From the NCBI RefSeq assembly GCF_001263355.1, contig NZ_LGYO01000031.1, positions 1 to 64,000 of the forward strand: 64,000 nt of DNA, given 5' to 3'. Both the position numbers and the translations under genes were made by a program. The DNA comes from Acetobacterium bakii. GTDB taxonomy: Bacteria > Bacillota > Clostridia > Eubacteriales > Eubacteriaceae. Shown here one piece after another: positions 15,836 to 24,968 of the stretch. Position 1 is the first letter of the stretch; each line of letters begins with the position of its first letter. The notes below the pieces were generated by a model. The model was not told the DNA's origin and ran no database searches. It saw nothing but the letters and a program-made list of their open reading frames with translations.

Positions 15836-16434
15836 TATATGGTATTTCTTCCTTCAAAGGCTTTGATCAGGGTGATTTCGTCGGTGTATTCAAGGTCGGC
15901 ACCGATGGGGATGCCTTTGGCCAGACGGGTTACCTTAACACCTAATGGTTTAATCAGATTTCCCAGATACATGGCCGTGGCTTCGCCTTCAACCGTGGCG
16001 TTGGTTGCCATGATGACTTCCTGGATATCGTTTTCGCCAATCCGCAATAACAGCTCCCGGGCTTTTATATCTTGGGGGCCGATACCTTCTAGAGGTGAAA
16101 TGGCACCGTGTAGCACATGGTAAAGACCATTGTACTCCCGGGTTTTTTCCACGGCAAAAATATCCCGGCTATTCTGAACCACACAAATTGTTTGTTGATC
16201 CCGGTTGGGATTTCCGCAAATATCGCAAATGTCCTTATCTGTAATGCTGAAACATTTTTCACATAGGATTATCTTTGTTTTTGCAGTTGTCAGTGCTTCG
16301 GTAAGACTGCTAATTTCTTCTTCCGATAAATTAATAATGTGAAACGCGAGACGCTGGGCTGTTTTTTCGCCAATCCCCGGGAGTTTTCCCAGTTCTAAGA
16401 CCAAACGTTCCAGAGCCTTTGGATAGTAACCCAT
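15835..16434 (-). CDS. recR: Recombination protein RecR
   Basis: RecFOR-pathway DNA clamp protein, 199 residues: N-terminal helix-hairpin-helix (KLPGIGEKTAQR), four-cysteine zinc finger (CEKCF...CDICG) at about residues 57-72, then a Toprim domain. Last gene of dnaX-ybaB-recR, the standard Firmicute arrangement. Confidence 0.97.
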   Translation of the reverse strand: MGYYPKALERLVLELGKLPGIGEKTAQRLAFHIINLSEEEISSLTEALTTAKTKIILCEKCFSITDKDICDICGNPNRDQQTICVVQNSRDIFAVEKTREYNGLYHVLHGAISPLEGIGPQDIKARELLLRIGENDIQEVIMATNATVEGEATAMYLGNLIKPLGVKVTRLAKGIPIGADLEYTDEITLIKAFEGRNTI

Positions 16435-16439
16435 CGTTT

Positions 16440-16784
16440 TTAAATCAGTCCTGGAATGTTCATGCCGCCGGTGACTTTGCCCATTTCAGAATTAACCATT
16501 TCCTCAGCTTTTGTCAAGGCTTCATTCACTGCTGCCAGAATAAGATCTTCCAGCATTTCAATATCATCCTCATCAATCACCTCTGGATCGATTTTTACGG
16601 ACAAAAGCGTCTTCTTGCCGGTAACGACAACCTTAACGGCACCGCCTCCGGCAGTTGCTTCAACTTCTTTTTCTTCAAGCTCTGCCTGAACCTTTGCCAT
16701 ATCCTGTTGCATCTTTTGAACTTGTTTCATCATATTGTTCATATTTCCACCACCCATTCCACCGGGCATTTTTCGTTTAGCCAT
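16440..16784 (-). CDS. YbaB/EbfC family nucleoid-associated protein
   Basis: 114-residue DNA-binding protein of the YbaB/EbfC family with a Gly/Met/Asn-rich N-terminus and the [19 protein letters not shown] core. Always found between dnaX and recR, as here, with a 5-nt gap to recR. AGGAGG precedes the ATG. Confidence 0.95.
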   Translation of the reverse strand: MAKRKMPGGMGGGNMNNMMKQVQKMQQDMAKVQAELEEKEVEATAGGGAVKVVVTGKKTLLSVKIDPEVIDEDDIEMLEDLILAAVNEALTKAEEMVNSEMGKVTGGMNIPGLI

Positions 16785-16871
16785 AATTTCCTCCTATATG
16801 TTTTACATTTAATCTTAATAACCAGAATATTATAACATTAAATCCAGGTTTTTATCACTATCTTTTTTCGT

Positions 16872-18590
16872 CTATTTTTCTTTGCATTCATCGACTTCAA
16901 CGATCGTGATTTCATCATTATTAATTATCCGTCGGGTTTTCTCGATCATATCCAAATCGCCAAAGTTTTCTTCTTCAAGCTTAATGGAAACAGTGATCTT
17001 TTTTCCTGTTGCTTCAGTAAGAACGGTCTCAAATGTTTGTACCAGCTCCGGTTTATTCACAAAATGAAAAAAGTTTTGATTCTCAGTTGAAAAAGTTAGG
17101 ATCAGATGATCCTCTCCCTGTAAGTTCGGTTCACCGCGTTTTAAAAACATGGCCTGGGCAGAATTCGTTTTTCCGATATCATCACATAATTTTTTAAACA
17201 ATTTCATCTCGTCGTGTTTTGTGAATTTATTTGTTTTTTCTATTGCTGTTACCGCTGCTGTTTCGTTGATTGGCTGCTTTATTTCAGGCTTTGCTTCCAA
17301 AACCATGGGTACTTCTTTATCTGCGGTTTCAAAATATGCCGTATTTTTTTCATTAATTTCAGGGGACTCAAGTCCCGAAACTTCTGGCATTGTTTCAATG
17401 CTTTTGTTGATCGGCTCGTTTATTTCAGTTTTAGGAATGGATACCGCTTTTTTTCGATCCGCCGGCATAATTATCGTTTGCTCATAGACAACGTCATCTT
17501 TAAGACACAATCTTAAAAATGCCATTTCAACAATGATGCTTTGGAGGGTGCTGTATTTTAATTTGTTCTTCTCTTCAATAAGATGACTAATCATTTTATA
17601 AAGCCGGTTAAATGCCAAAGTCTCTGCCAATGCATTGAAATCCTGATAGTCCTCCGGAGTGCACCCTAAAATTTCAACGGCAGTTTCTCCGGCAGTTTTT
17701 GTGATCAACACTCCGCGAATGCATTCGATCACCTGGTCCATAAGTAGAATGCTGTCTTTACCCCGCGTTACCATTTCTCTGAGACACAAAAGGACACCGG
17801 CACTGTCTCCTGCGGAAATTTTTTTCACTAAATTATGGATACCAGATTTATCTGCCATTCCGGTGAAATCCAAAAGGTCCACCATGGAAACATGACCTTC
17901 GCTGTCCTTTAAATCCACAATCTGATCGAGGAGACTCAGGGCATCACGCATTGAATTTTCGCCCCGGACCGCAATGAAATCCAGCGCCTGGGATTCCATG
18001 GTAATGTTTAAGTCTTGACAGATCTTTTCCATTTGACCGATGATCAAGGCCTTTGGAATCGGTCGTATTTCATAGCGCTGACACCGGGAAAGAATGGTTG
18101 CCGGGCATTTATTGGGCTCGGTGGTTGCCAGGATAAACACCACATGTTCAGGAGGTTCCTCCAATGTTTTGAGAAGGGCATTAAAGGCTTCCTTGGTGAG
18201 CATGTGTACCTCATCTATAATATACACCTTGTAACGGCCAACGGTGGGTGGGTATTTAACTTTTTCCCTTATTTCCCGAATTTCATCCACACCGCGATTG
18301 GAGGCTCCATCAATCTCAATAATGTCCATCACACCGGAGCGATCGATATTAATACAGATTTCACAGGTATTACAGGGGTTACCATCTATACCGTTGGGAC
18401 AGTTAATTGCCTTTGCAAATATTTTTGCCAATGATGTTTTCCCGGTACCGCGAATTCCAGAAAAAAGGTAAGCATGGCCAACGCGATTGTACTGGATTTG
18501 GTTTTTTAGTATTCGGGTAATGCTCTCCTGTCCAATAACCTCGTCAAAGGTTTTGGGACGGTATTTTCGATAAAGTGCTAAATATGCCAT
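16872..18590 (-). CDS. dnaX: DNA polymerase III subunits gamma/tau
   Basis: Clamp-loader ATPase, 572 residues. Walker A GIRGTGKTSLAK (about 45-56), a C4 zinc module, Walker B IDEVHML and sensor SRCQRYE are intact; a variable linker from about 370 to 455 precedes a C-terminal tau-like domain. First gene of the dnaX-ybaB-recR unit. A family A structured repeat lies directly upstream. No small cytoplasmic SRP RNA gene, often found next to dnaX, is seen. Confidence 0.96.
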   Translation of the reverse strand: MAYLALYRKYRPKTFDEVIGQESITRILKNQIQYNRVGHAYLFSGIRGTGKTSLAKIFAKAINCPNGIDGNPCNTCEICINIDRSGVMDIIEIDGASNRGVDEIREIREKVKYPPTVGRYKVYIIDEVHMLTKEAFNALLKTLEEPPEHVVFILATTEPNKCPATILSRCQRYEIRPIPKALIIGQMEKICQDLNITMESQALDFIAVRGENSMRDALSLLDQIVDLKDSEGHVSMVDLLDFTGMADKSGIHNLVKKISAGDSAGVLLCLREMVTRGKDSILLMDQVIECIRGVLITKTAGETAVEILGCTPEDYQDFNALAETLAFNRLYKMISHLIEEKNKLKYSTLQSIIVEMAFLRLCLKDDVVYEQTIIMPADRKKAVSIPKTEINEPINKSIETMPEVSGLESPEINEKNTAYFETADKEVPMVLEAKPEIKQPINETAAVTAIEKTNKFTKHDEMKLFKKLCDDIGKTNSAQAMFLKRGEPNLQGEDHLILTFSTENQNFFHFVNKPELVQTFETVLTEATGKKITVSIKLEEENFGDLDMIEKTRRIINNDEITIVEVDECKEK

Positions 18591-18617
18591 ATGAGCCTCT
18601 CTTATTCTAGTTGTGGT

Positions 18618-18770
18618 TAATTCATTGGTAGTTAGTATTTAATTCCTACTGTCGGTTTCGAATCATTTTTGCAACATCTTAGACAAACATCGCGTTAGTG
18701 TCCGACGCTGAGTGGTAGAATTGTTTCATATAAACCGACCGCATGTAAGCTATTTATTTAAAATCAGCTA
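18618..18770. repeat. Structured intergenic repeat, family A copy 3
   Basis: Arms around TCGGTTTCGAATCATTTTTG (18653-18672) pair with GAATTGTTTCATATAAACCGA (around 18717-18737). It shares AGTGTCCGACG (18697-18707), TTGTTTC and CTATTTATTTAAAAT with copy 1 in the same orientation. Upstream of dnaX. Confidence 0.55.
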
Positions 18771-18840
18771 TATTTGTTTTTACTGTATTAATTATATTAC
18801 AACCCGTATTATTTGTATAGTTTATACCATAATAAAAAAA

Positions 18841-18867
18841 GAAGTCCTTTAATAAAAAGAGGACTTC
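18841..18867 (-). terminator. Terminator of the coiled-coil protein gene
   Basis: Stem GAAGTCC / GGACTTC with an A/T-rich loop, followed on the minus strand by a seven-T run (complement of 18834-18840), 14 nt after the stop at 18881. Confidence 0.85.
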
Positions 18868-18880
18868 AAAATTATGCGTT

Positions 18881-20020
18881 TTATAAAAGATGGAAAGGCA
18901 GATCTTTTTCTTTTTTCGCCTGTCTTTTTTTGTCTTTTTCAATCCGTGTCTGTTGTCGTTTTTCAGAAAGTTCCGCCCGGATTTGTTTTTCTCTGGCAAT
19001 GGCTTTTTCCATGGCCCGTGAAGTTGCATCTTCCAATGCTTTTGCTTTTTCCCTTAAGTCACGTCGAATCTGTACTTCTTTGTCCAGTCTGTTTTTTTCA
19101 CGTTCCTGAGCTTCTTTTTCTCGCATCAATTTGGCTTCGGCCAGGGCCAGTTCTTCGAGTCGCTTCTTTTCTTCGGCCTCTGCCAGGTTCCGAGCCTTCG
19201 TTTCTGCGCGTTTTTTTGCTGCTAATTGTTTTTTTTCTTCGGCTTCAGCTTCTTTTTTTGCTGCTTCAATGGCTTCCTCTGCTTCCTTCTTTTTTTGTGC
19301 TTCTTTTTTTGCTAATGCTTCGGCTTCGATCTTTTCTTTTTCTTCCCGAATTCTATTTTCTAAATTTTGGGCATCCACTTTGGCTTTTTCTCTGGCTTTT
19401 TCAGCAATATCTTTAGCTCGGGCAGTAACTTCTCTGGCCTTAGCTTTGGCTGCGGCTGCGGCTACTGCTAAATCAGCACGTTCTTTTTCTTTTATTGCTT
19501 CTGCGGCGGCTTCATGCTGAGCTTTGGCCTTTGCCGCGGCTTCCTGGTCGGCTTTAGCTACAGCTTCCTGTTGGGCTTTGGCTTTTACTGCAGCAGCTTC
19601 CTGATCTGCTTTTGCTTTGGCTTCCTGCTGGGCTTTGGCCTTTGCTGCGGCCTCCTGGTCAGCCTCTACTTTGGCCTTAGCTGCAGCTTCTTGATCGGCC
19701 TTTGCTTTGGCTTTTACTGCTGCTTCCTGGTCGGCCTTTGCTTTGGTCTTAGCGGCGGCTTCCTGCTGGACTTTGGCCTTGGCGGCAGCTTCCTGGTCTA
19801 CTTTTAACTTGGCTTTAGCATCCGCACTCTTTTTTATTTCGGCTGAATTTTCTTCGTTCTTTTCTTCTTCTCCTTTTATGACTTTTCCGACTTTTTTAAT
19901 AAAATCATCAATTTTTCCCACTTCTTCATTCCCCACTTCACTTGTATTCATCTCATCTTGTGTATTCAGAGTAACCGTCTCTTTTGTTAATTGTGATTTA
20001 GGTTTGCTTTTACGAGCCAT
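18881..20020 (-). CDS. Ala/Lys-rich coiled-coil (TolA-like) protein
   Basis: 379 residues dominated by Ala, Lys, Glu and Gln. After a polar N-terminus (about 1-65, including IDDFIKKVGKVIKG), residues about 70-190 are a degenerate repeat of units such as QEAAAKAKAD, followed by a long charged helix with EKA/KKEAE runs. No signal peptide or membrane segment is seen, unlike true TolA. AAGGAGG lies 6 nt before the ATG. Monocistronic with its own terminator and a hairpin upstream. Long open frames on the opposite strand are shadows of its biased composition. Function unknown; a scaffold or nucleic-acid-binding role is possible. Confidence 0.75.
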   Translation of the reverse strand: MARKSKPKSQLTKETVTLNTQDEMNTSEVGNEEVGKIDDFIKKVGKVIKGEEEKNEENSAEIKKSADAKAKLKVDQEAAAKAKVQQEAAAKTKAKADQEAAVKAKAKADQEAAAKAKVEADQEAAAKAKAQQEAKAKADQEAAAVKAKAQQEAVAKADQEAAAKAKAQHEAAAEAIKEKERADLAVAAAAAKAKAREVTARAKDIAEKAREKAKVDAQNLENRIREEKEKIEAEALAKKEAQKKKEAEEAIEAAKKEAEAEEKKQLAAKKRAETKARNLAEAEEKKRLEELALAEAKLMREKEAQEREKNRLDKEVQIRRDLREKAKALEDATSRAMEKAIAREKQIRAELSEKRQQTRIEKDKKRQAKKEKDLPFHLL

Positions 20021-20049
20021 AACGACCTCCTTATTTTATGAAATCAATG

Positions 20050-20094
20050 TTCTATTTTTTATAAATGGCCTTGGAGCATTTATAAAAAATAGAA
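20050..20094. repeat. Perfect 18-bp inverted repeat
   Basis: TTCTATTTTTTATAAATG (20050-20067) and its exact complement (20077-20094) around a 9-nt loop, 30 nt upstream of the coiled-coil protein start. It could act as a second terminator for the pdu transcript or as a leader hairpin. Confidence 0.65.
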
Positions 20095-20106
20095 ACTATT
20101 GTATAA

Positions 20107-20134
20107 AAAACAAATGACCGAAGCCATTTGTTTT
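20107..20134 (-). terminator. Terminator of the pdu operon
   Basis: Stem AAAACAAATGGC with loop TTCG (minus strand), followed by TTTTTT, 25 nt after the pduT stop at 20161. Confidence 0.9.
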
Positions 20135-20160
20135 CTACACAATTAAATTTGTTGCTCTGT

Positions 20161-20709
20161 TTAAAACAGAATTTTCTTAATATCCTTGTGGGGTGACGCG
20201 ATAATTGAGTAACTTGTAATAAGTCCTCCTTCTATCATCTGTGCCTTTGCCGTTTCAATGGCTGTTTTAACTGAAGAAATTTCACCGGTTATTAATACAA
20301 AGCCTTTACCACCCAAGCCTCTTGCAATTCGAATCTCAACAATTTGCACATTTGAAGCTTTTATACAAATGTCGGCAATTCGAACTGAAGAAATTGCATT
20401 AATAGTTTCTACGATCCCAAGTGCTTTTAGTTCACTTATTTCACCAACGCCTAACATGGCAGGTAAAACATCGGGATGAATATTCGGTAAAAGTTCAGTC
20501 TCCAGCACATAGATGCCACCAATACGTTCTCCATTTTTAAGTGAAGCTTCGACAGCGTCCACATCACCGGAAATAATACTGACATATTTTCCCGGACAGA
20601 GTGGTGATGCCATCATCAGCTCAACATTACCGGATTTGAGCATTTCATCAGTGGATTCTATACCCTTTGGAATGCTCTTAAATTCCATAAAACCTACTGC
20701 TTTTTTCAA
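20161..20709 (-). CDS. pduT: PduT-type tandem BMC shell protein with Fe-S site
   Basis: 182 residues with two BMC folds in tandem, forming a pseudohexameric trimer in the microcompartment shell. Cys38, in ASPLCPGKY, is at exactly the position that coordinates the central 4Fe-4S cluster in characterised PduT, so electron transfer across the shell with PduS is likely. Last gene of the pdu operon. Confidence 0.9.
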   Translation of the reverse strand: MKKAVGFMEFKSIPKGIESTDEMLKSGNVELMMASPLCPGKYVSIISGDVDAVEASLKNGERIGGIYVLETELLPNIHPDVLPAMLGVGEISELKALGIVETINAISSVRIADICIKASNVQIVEIRIARGLGGKGFVLITGEISSVKTAIETAKAQMIEGGLITSYSIIASPHKDIKKILF

Positions 20710-20763
20710 AATACCACTTCCTTCTATACTGTGAATGCATTTAATCGAAAATCATCTTTCTGA

Positions 20764-21720
20764 CTATCCTAAAATCAGTCCACCCAATACAACAAAGTTG
20801 ATTGTCTGCATAATAAAGATTGTGCAGGCAGGAGGGTCAATATGAGTATCTGCGAAACTGTTGAATGTTTTAGCAGCCCATTCGCCAATGAATGCAGTAA
20901 TCATACCTGTAATCGCACCGCCGATAATGGCAGCAAAAGGATTCAGTGTGGCAGAGAAAAGAATCACTGCTGTTGAACCCGCTGGCAGGACAATATGATG
21001 CCAGCCTTCAAATGCATGGCCACACATAATGAGGATCAGGGAAATTGCAGCCACTGCAAAACCGAGAACCGGCAGCAATGAGAACATGTAAGCAGCTTCG
21101 GCTACGCCGTCCACTAAACCAAGTGTTCCCAATTTGGCGGCAATGCCACCAATAAGAATACCAATACCAAAACCGTAGGTCAGAATAAATCCTAACCGGC
21201 TACCGGTTGACACCCATTGACGTTTTTCGCCGGCCGGTGTTTTTCCGGTGAGGCCTGTTTTACCAAAGACTAAACGAACGATAATAGCAGAAATAACAAC
21301 GGTAAAGGCAACGGTGTCGGTCCAACCGGCTGCGCCATCACCAAGAATACCATTGAATAACACTGGTCCGATAACTGGTCCAACAACATATTGGATCAGG
21401 AAACCGATCATCCCAAAAATACCACCGACGATTAATACCATTGGATCGCCGAATTTTACAAGTGGCGTGACAATATCCTGACCATTTTCAATATGATTTC
21501 GTGTCATTGCAAACGCAGCACCGGCGACAGCACCAGCAAATGAAATATGTGGTCCGAACCAGGAACCAAAACTAATAATACTGATTGCCGGTGCTCCGGC
21601 AGCACCACCCATAACGGCGGCAAAAACGGTTAAACCGGTGAATACAAAGGCGGTGATCCCACCAAAAAATGTGGCGAGTAAGCCACCCCCAAATGCGGCG
21701 ATTAACATTGTAAAGTCCAT
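20764..21720 (-). CDS. Polytopic membrane protein in the pdu operon
   Basis: 318 residues, Gly/Ala-rich, with about 8-10 hydrophobic segments from the first residues onward and very few charged residues except a central loop (TGKTPAGEKRQW). I do not recognise a characterised family. Conserved-looking polar positions include HISF, GHAFEGWHHIV and DTHIDPPACT. It sits between pduS and pduT, with 25 nt to pduS, so a role in substrate or product transport (propanediol, propionate, propanol) or in coupling PduS to the membrane is plausible but unproven. No PduF-type facilitator is in the operon. Confidence 0.75.
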   Translation of the reverse strand: MDFTMLIAAFGGGLLATFFGGITAFVFTGLTVFAAVMGGAAGAPAISIISFGSWFGPHISFAGAVAGAAFAMTRNHIENGQDIVTPLVKFGDPMVLIVGGIFGMIGFLIQYVVGPVIGPVLFNGILGDGAAGWTDTVAFTVVISAIIVRLVFGKTGLTGKTPAGEKRQWVSTGSRLGFILTYGFGIGILIGGIAAKLGTLGLVDGVAEAAYMFSLLPVLGFAVAAISLILIMCGHAFEGWHHIVLPAGSTAVILFSATLNPFAAIIGGAITGMITAFIGEWAAKTFNSFADTHIDPPACTIFIMQTINFVVLGGLILG

Positions 21721-21744
21721 AATATCCCCCTTTTAAATATGTAT

Positions 21745-23070
21745 TTAGGACCGGATAGTGATTTTTTCACCATCCACGGCAATTACCTTGCCGCTGATAC
21801 TTGCAAAAACTCTTGCACTTAGTTTCCCTTCGGGTATTTCACCGATGAGTTGCCCTCTTTCCACGGTATCGCCAACATTAACAATCGCCATTGCAGGTGC
21901 ACCTATATGTTGTGACAATAATAGGTTGACTTCAGTAAATGTTTTGTTCGTTTCAACCATTGGCGCCGGAAGATCATACTTCTCGAGTCCCAATCGTTTT
22001 ACTAAACGGTGAACATCAAACTGTTTGACTGCTCTGTAAGCTTCTACTTCAGTTGGAACGTTGTGGTGAGGGTTTTTTATCCCTTTGCTTCCAAGTTCTC
22101 GTTTCAGCATGCTATTGAACTTCCAAGGTTGTAAGTCCATTACACATGCATATTGACATAAGCCACATTCACAGCATAGGAAAGCGTTTGTAGCTTGAGT
22201 GGTCACATCATTGGTTGAACCGTAGGCTGCAATACGCATCAGTTTATGCGGTTCCAAATTATGTCCTATTCCGTAACGCGGACATAGTTCGGTACAATAA
22301 TTACATTGCATGCATGCCATCCCGGCCATTCGCATTGATTCCTTGACAGATTTTGTTTTGGAAAGAATAAGCGAATGATCTTTTGCCAACACGATCAACC
22401 CTTTGGTTGTTTTAGTGACGAATGAATCAACATCCACTATTTTTCCCATCATCGGGCCACCATTAATAACGACAAAATCGTCAATGGTGGTTCCGCCTGC
22501 CAATTCCAAGGCTTCACGAACGGTAATTCCCAAGGGAACTTTTGTCGTGATCATGTTTCTTACCTCTCCGGTAATGGTGAGATAAGAATCAACCAGAGGT
22601 TTATTTTCGGCCAATATATCATAAATATTAATAAGTGTTTCCACATTTATGACCAAAGTACCTACATTTAATGGGATTCCACCTTCTGGTACAATCCGTT
22701 TTGTAGTCTCATAAACTAGGACCTGCTCATCTCCGGCAGGGTAGAAATTCTTTAATTCATAAATTCTAATTGATGGGAATTTCGGCAGTTCTTTGTTTAT
22801 GGCTTGAATAGCATCTGTATATTTCTTTTTAATACCTATAATACCTTCTTTGGCGGCTGTTTGATCCATAACGGCCTGGAGCGCTGTTAACATCTTAACA
22901 GTCTCCAATGCCATTAATTGTTGATCAACTCGCAATAAAGGTTCGCATTCCGCGCCATTGACAATAACGGTGTCAACAGTGGAATTTATTTTGACATGGG
23001 TCGGAAACCCTGCCCCACCGGCACCAACGATGCCGGCGCTTTGTACTAATTCTACTAAATTTGCGCTCAT
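21745..23070 (-). CDS. pduS: Cobalamin reductase PduS (RnfC-like)
   Basis: Flavoprotein that reduces cob(III)/cob(II)alamin for PduO. The N-terminal GIVGAGGAGFPTHVK is the FMN/NADH-binding glycine-rich motif of the RnfC/NuoF fold; two 4Fe-4S motifs follow (CMQCNYCTELCP and CCECGLCQYAC); a C-terminal barrel-sandwich domain resembles a biotinyl/RnfC end. Start at 23070 chosen from GAGGTG 6 nt upstream. 14 nt after pduP. Confidence 0.93.
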   Translation of the reverse strand: MSANLVELVQSAGIVGAGGAGFPTHVKINSTVDTVIVNGAECEPLLRVDQQLMALETVKMLTALQAVMDQTAAKEGIIGIKKKYTDAIQAINKELPKFPSIRIYELKNFYPAGDEQVLVYETTKRIVPEGGIPLNVGTLVINVETLINIYDILAENKPLVDSYLTITGEVRNMITTKVPLGITVREALELAGGTTIDDFVVINGGPMMGKIVDVDSFVTKTTKGLIVLAKDHSLILSKTKSVKESMRMAGMACMQCNYCTELCPRYGIGHNLEPHKLMRIAAYGSTNDVTTQATNAFLCCECGLCQYACVMDLQPWKFNSMLKRELGSKGIKNPHHNVPTEVEAYRAVKQFDVHRLVKRLGLEKYDLPAPMVETNKTFTEVNLLLSQHIGAPAMAIVNVGDTVERGQLIGEIPEGKLSARVFASISGKVIAVDGEKITIRS

Positions 23071-23084
23071 GAACAACACCTCTA

Positions 23085-24494
23085 TTATTTAATCGTAAAT
23101 CCTCCTACTAAAACACATCTTCGTTTTCGCGTAAATGTCTTAGCGGATGTTAGTCCTTCGCCGGTTGGTCCGGCGATGGTAAAGGTTGTATAGCCTTCTC
23201 CACCAACACCGATTCCTGCATAGGAAGGTCCGTTTTTAACAAAAATAGTGGTTTGCACTCTTTTTGCCATTTCGGTCAGGTTATTAATATTTGTCGAGTG
23301 CATAACAGCAGTATGTCGGTTGCCATTTTCTAAACAAACTGCAAGCTCAATACCTTCGGCAATATTTTTAACTCGAACAACGGGGAGAATCGGCATCATT
23401 AATTCTTCAACCGCAAAAATGTGATTGCAGCTTGTTTCCATAATAATAACACGTACGGATGGATCTGCTTCAATACCTATGCCCTTTAAGATTGTTTTAG
23501 CATCTCTTCCAACATAGTCCCGACTAAGGCGACCTTCCGGAATGACCAAATCTTCAAGTTCTTTGATTTTTGCAGCATCTTTTAGTTCGTAAGCTCCATT
23601 TTTCTTCATGTTGAAAATGAGATAATCTGCTACCTGTTCCACAACGACAACTTCTTTTTCGGCAATACAGGGAAGGTTGTTGTCGAAGCAGCATCCATCA
23701 ATAATATCTTTTGCGGCTTTTTCGATATCGGCGGTTTCGTCAACCAAAGCAGGTGGATTTCCGGCGCCGGCACCGATGGCTTTTTTACCACTCATTAATA
23801 CTTGTTTTACTACTCCAGGACCACCGGTTGCACACAGCATGGTGATTTTATCACTGGTAAACATAACATTCGCACTATCAATGGTTGGGTTAGCCGTGGT
23901 AACAATTAAGTTTTCCGGGCCGCCTGCTGCGATAATGGCTTTGTTTAATAGTTTAACTGTGAGCGCACTGGTTTTTTTAGCACTCGGATGCGGAGCAAAA
24001 ACAACGGTATTGCCACCGGCAAGCATGCCGATGCCATTACTGATTACTGTTTCGCTGGGGTTGGTTGATGGTGATACCGAACCGATCACCCCAAAAGGTG
24101 ATTGTTCCATTAATGTCAATCCATCATCTCCGGTAAATGCTTCAGCCACAAGATCTTCTACCCCGGGTGTTTTTGTTGCTGCCAACTCATGTTTTATAAG
24201 CTTATGTTCGTAATTCCCCATGCCTGTTTCTTCAACAGCCATTTGACAGATTACTTCCATATTTTCTTTCTTTAGCATTTCGGCTCTCATTGCAGCAATA
24301 ATTTTGCTTCTAAATGCCATGGTTTGTCTCATATATGTTTTTTGGGCAATATATGCTGCATCGATAGCGTTGTTCATATCGTTAAATACGCCATATTCAC
24401 CGTCTTTGACTGGCCAACCTTTTTCTTCGACACAATCAATTTCGGCCATAACTTTTTTAACAATATATTCAATACCTGTGGTATCAATATTCAT
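23085..24494 (-). CDS. pduP: CoA-acylating propionaldehyde dehydrogenase
   Basis: Oxidises propionaldehyde to propionyl-CoA with NAD+ and CoA in the compartment lumen. About 469 residues; catalytic Cys in NNLPCIAEK; Rossmann GNPP/GGPGVV segments. The start at 24494 follows GGAGGAAGCTAAT, and the resulting N-terminus (MNIDTTGIEYIVKKVMAEI) is an amphipathic encapsulation helix. The longer frame to 24515 has no ribosome site. Confidence 0.95.
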   Translation of the reverse strand: MNIDTTGIEYIVKKVMAEIDCVEEKGWPVKDGEYGVFNDMNNAIDAAYIAQKTYMRQTMAFRSKIIAAMRAEMLKKENMEVICQMAVEETGMGNYEHKLIKHELAATKTPGVEDLVAEAFTGDDGLTLMEQSPFGVIGSVSPSTNPSETVISNGIGMLAGGNTVVFAPHPSAKKTSALTVKLLNKAIIAAGGPENLIVTTANPTIDSANVMFTSDKITMLCATGGPGVVKQVLMSGKKAIGAGAGNPPALVDETADIEKAAKDIIDGCCFDNNLPCIAEKEVVVVEQVADYLIFNMKKNGAYELKDAAKIKELEDLVIPEGRLSRDYVGRDAKTILKGIGIEADPSVRVIIMETSCNHIFAVEELMMPILPVVRVKNIAEGIELAVCLENGNRHTAVMHSTNINNLTEMAKRVQTTIFVKNGPSYAGIGVGGEGYTTFTIAGPTGEGLTSAKTFTRKRRCVLVGGFTIK

Positions 24495-24535
24495 ATTAGC
24501 TTCCTCCTGGATCAAGTTTCTTTTTTTAGTGTCTT

Positions 24536-24943
24536 TTACAGCGCTGCCAGTCCAGCCTTAGCAACCGTCATATCTTCTTCAACACTACCGCCACTCACGC
24601 CAATGCCGCCAATGATTTTATCCCCTTCGTAAATCGGGAATCCACCACCGAAAACAACCATTTTACCGTTGTCACAGGTAGTAAGTCCAAAAAGTTGACC
24701 GGATTCTTTAGCAAGATCAGCCGCCGTGTCAGTGCTCATCTTTAAAGCAACTGCAGTGTACGCCTTATTTGTGGCAATACTGATACTGGCTAATAAAGAA
24801 TCTTCCATGCGATTTAATAATACCTGGTTTCCGGCGCTATCACAAACTGTTATAACCATCGGCACGTTAATTTCGATTGCCTTTAAAGCAGCAGCTTCTG
24901 CCATTTTTTTCGCCATATCCAATAATTTACCGGTTGTAGTCAT
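24536..24943 (-). CDS. Stand-alone GlcG/HbpS-like (PduO C-terminal type) protein
   Basis: 135 residues, a single GlcG/HbpS domain. It is a clear paralogue of the C-terminal domain of the adjacent PduO: both have NKAYTA.ALKMSTD, VVFGGG and GGIGVSGGSVDED-type blocks. The start at 24943 has GGAGG 8 nt upstream. PduO C-terminal domains bind haem in other bacteria (established for Salmonella PduO), so a haem- or cobalamin-related accessory role is likely. The tandem arrangement suggests a domain duplication within the operon. Confidence 0.85.
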   Translation of the reverse strand: MTTTGKLLDMAKKMAEAAALKAIEINVPMVITVCDSAGNQVLLNRMEDSLLASISIATNKAYTAVALKMSTDTAADLAKESGQLFGLTTCDNGKMVVFGGGFPIYEGDKIIGGIGVSGGSVEEDMTVAKAGLAAL

Positions 24944-24968
24944 TTGTTTATCCTCCAAGTTATATTTT

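Noticed and set aside
18600-18780. SRP RNA gene next to dnaX
   Set aside because: The conserved SRP Alu/S-domain sequences are absent; the structure belongs to repeat family A.
18874-20117. Several long plus-strand reading frames opposite the coiled-coil protein gene
   Set aside because: They mirror the biased Ala/Lys/Glu codons of the minus-strand gene, have no ribosome sites and encode low-complexity Phe/Leu/Ser-rich protein.
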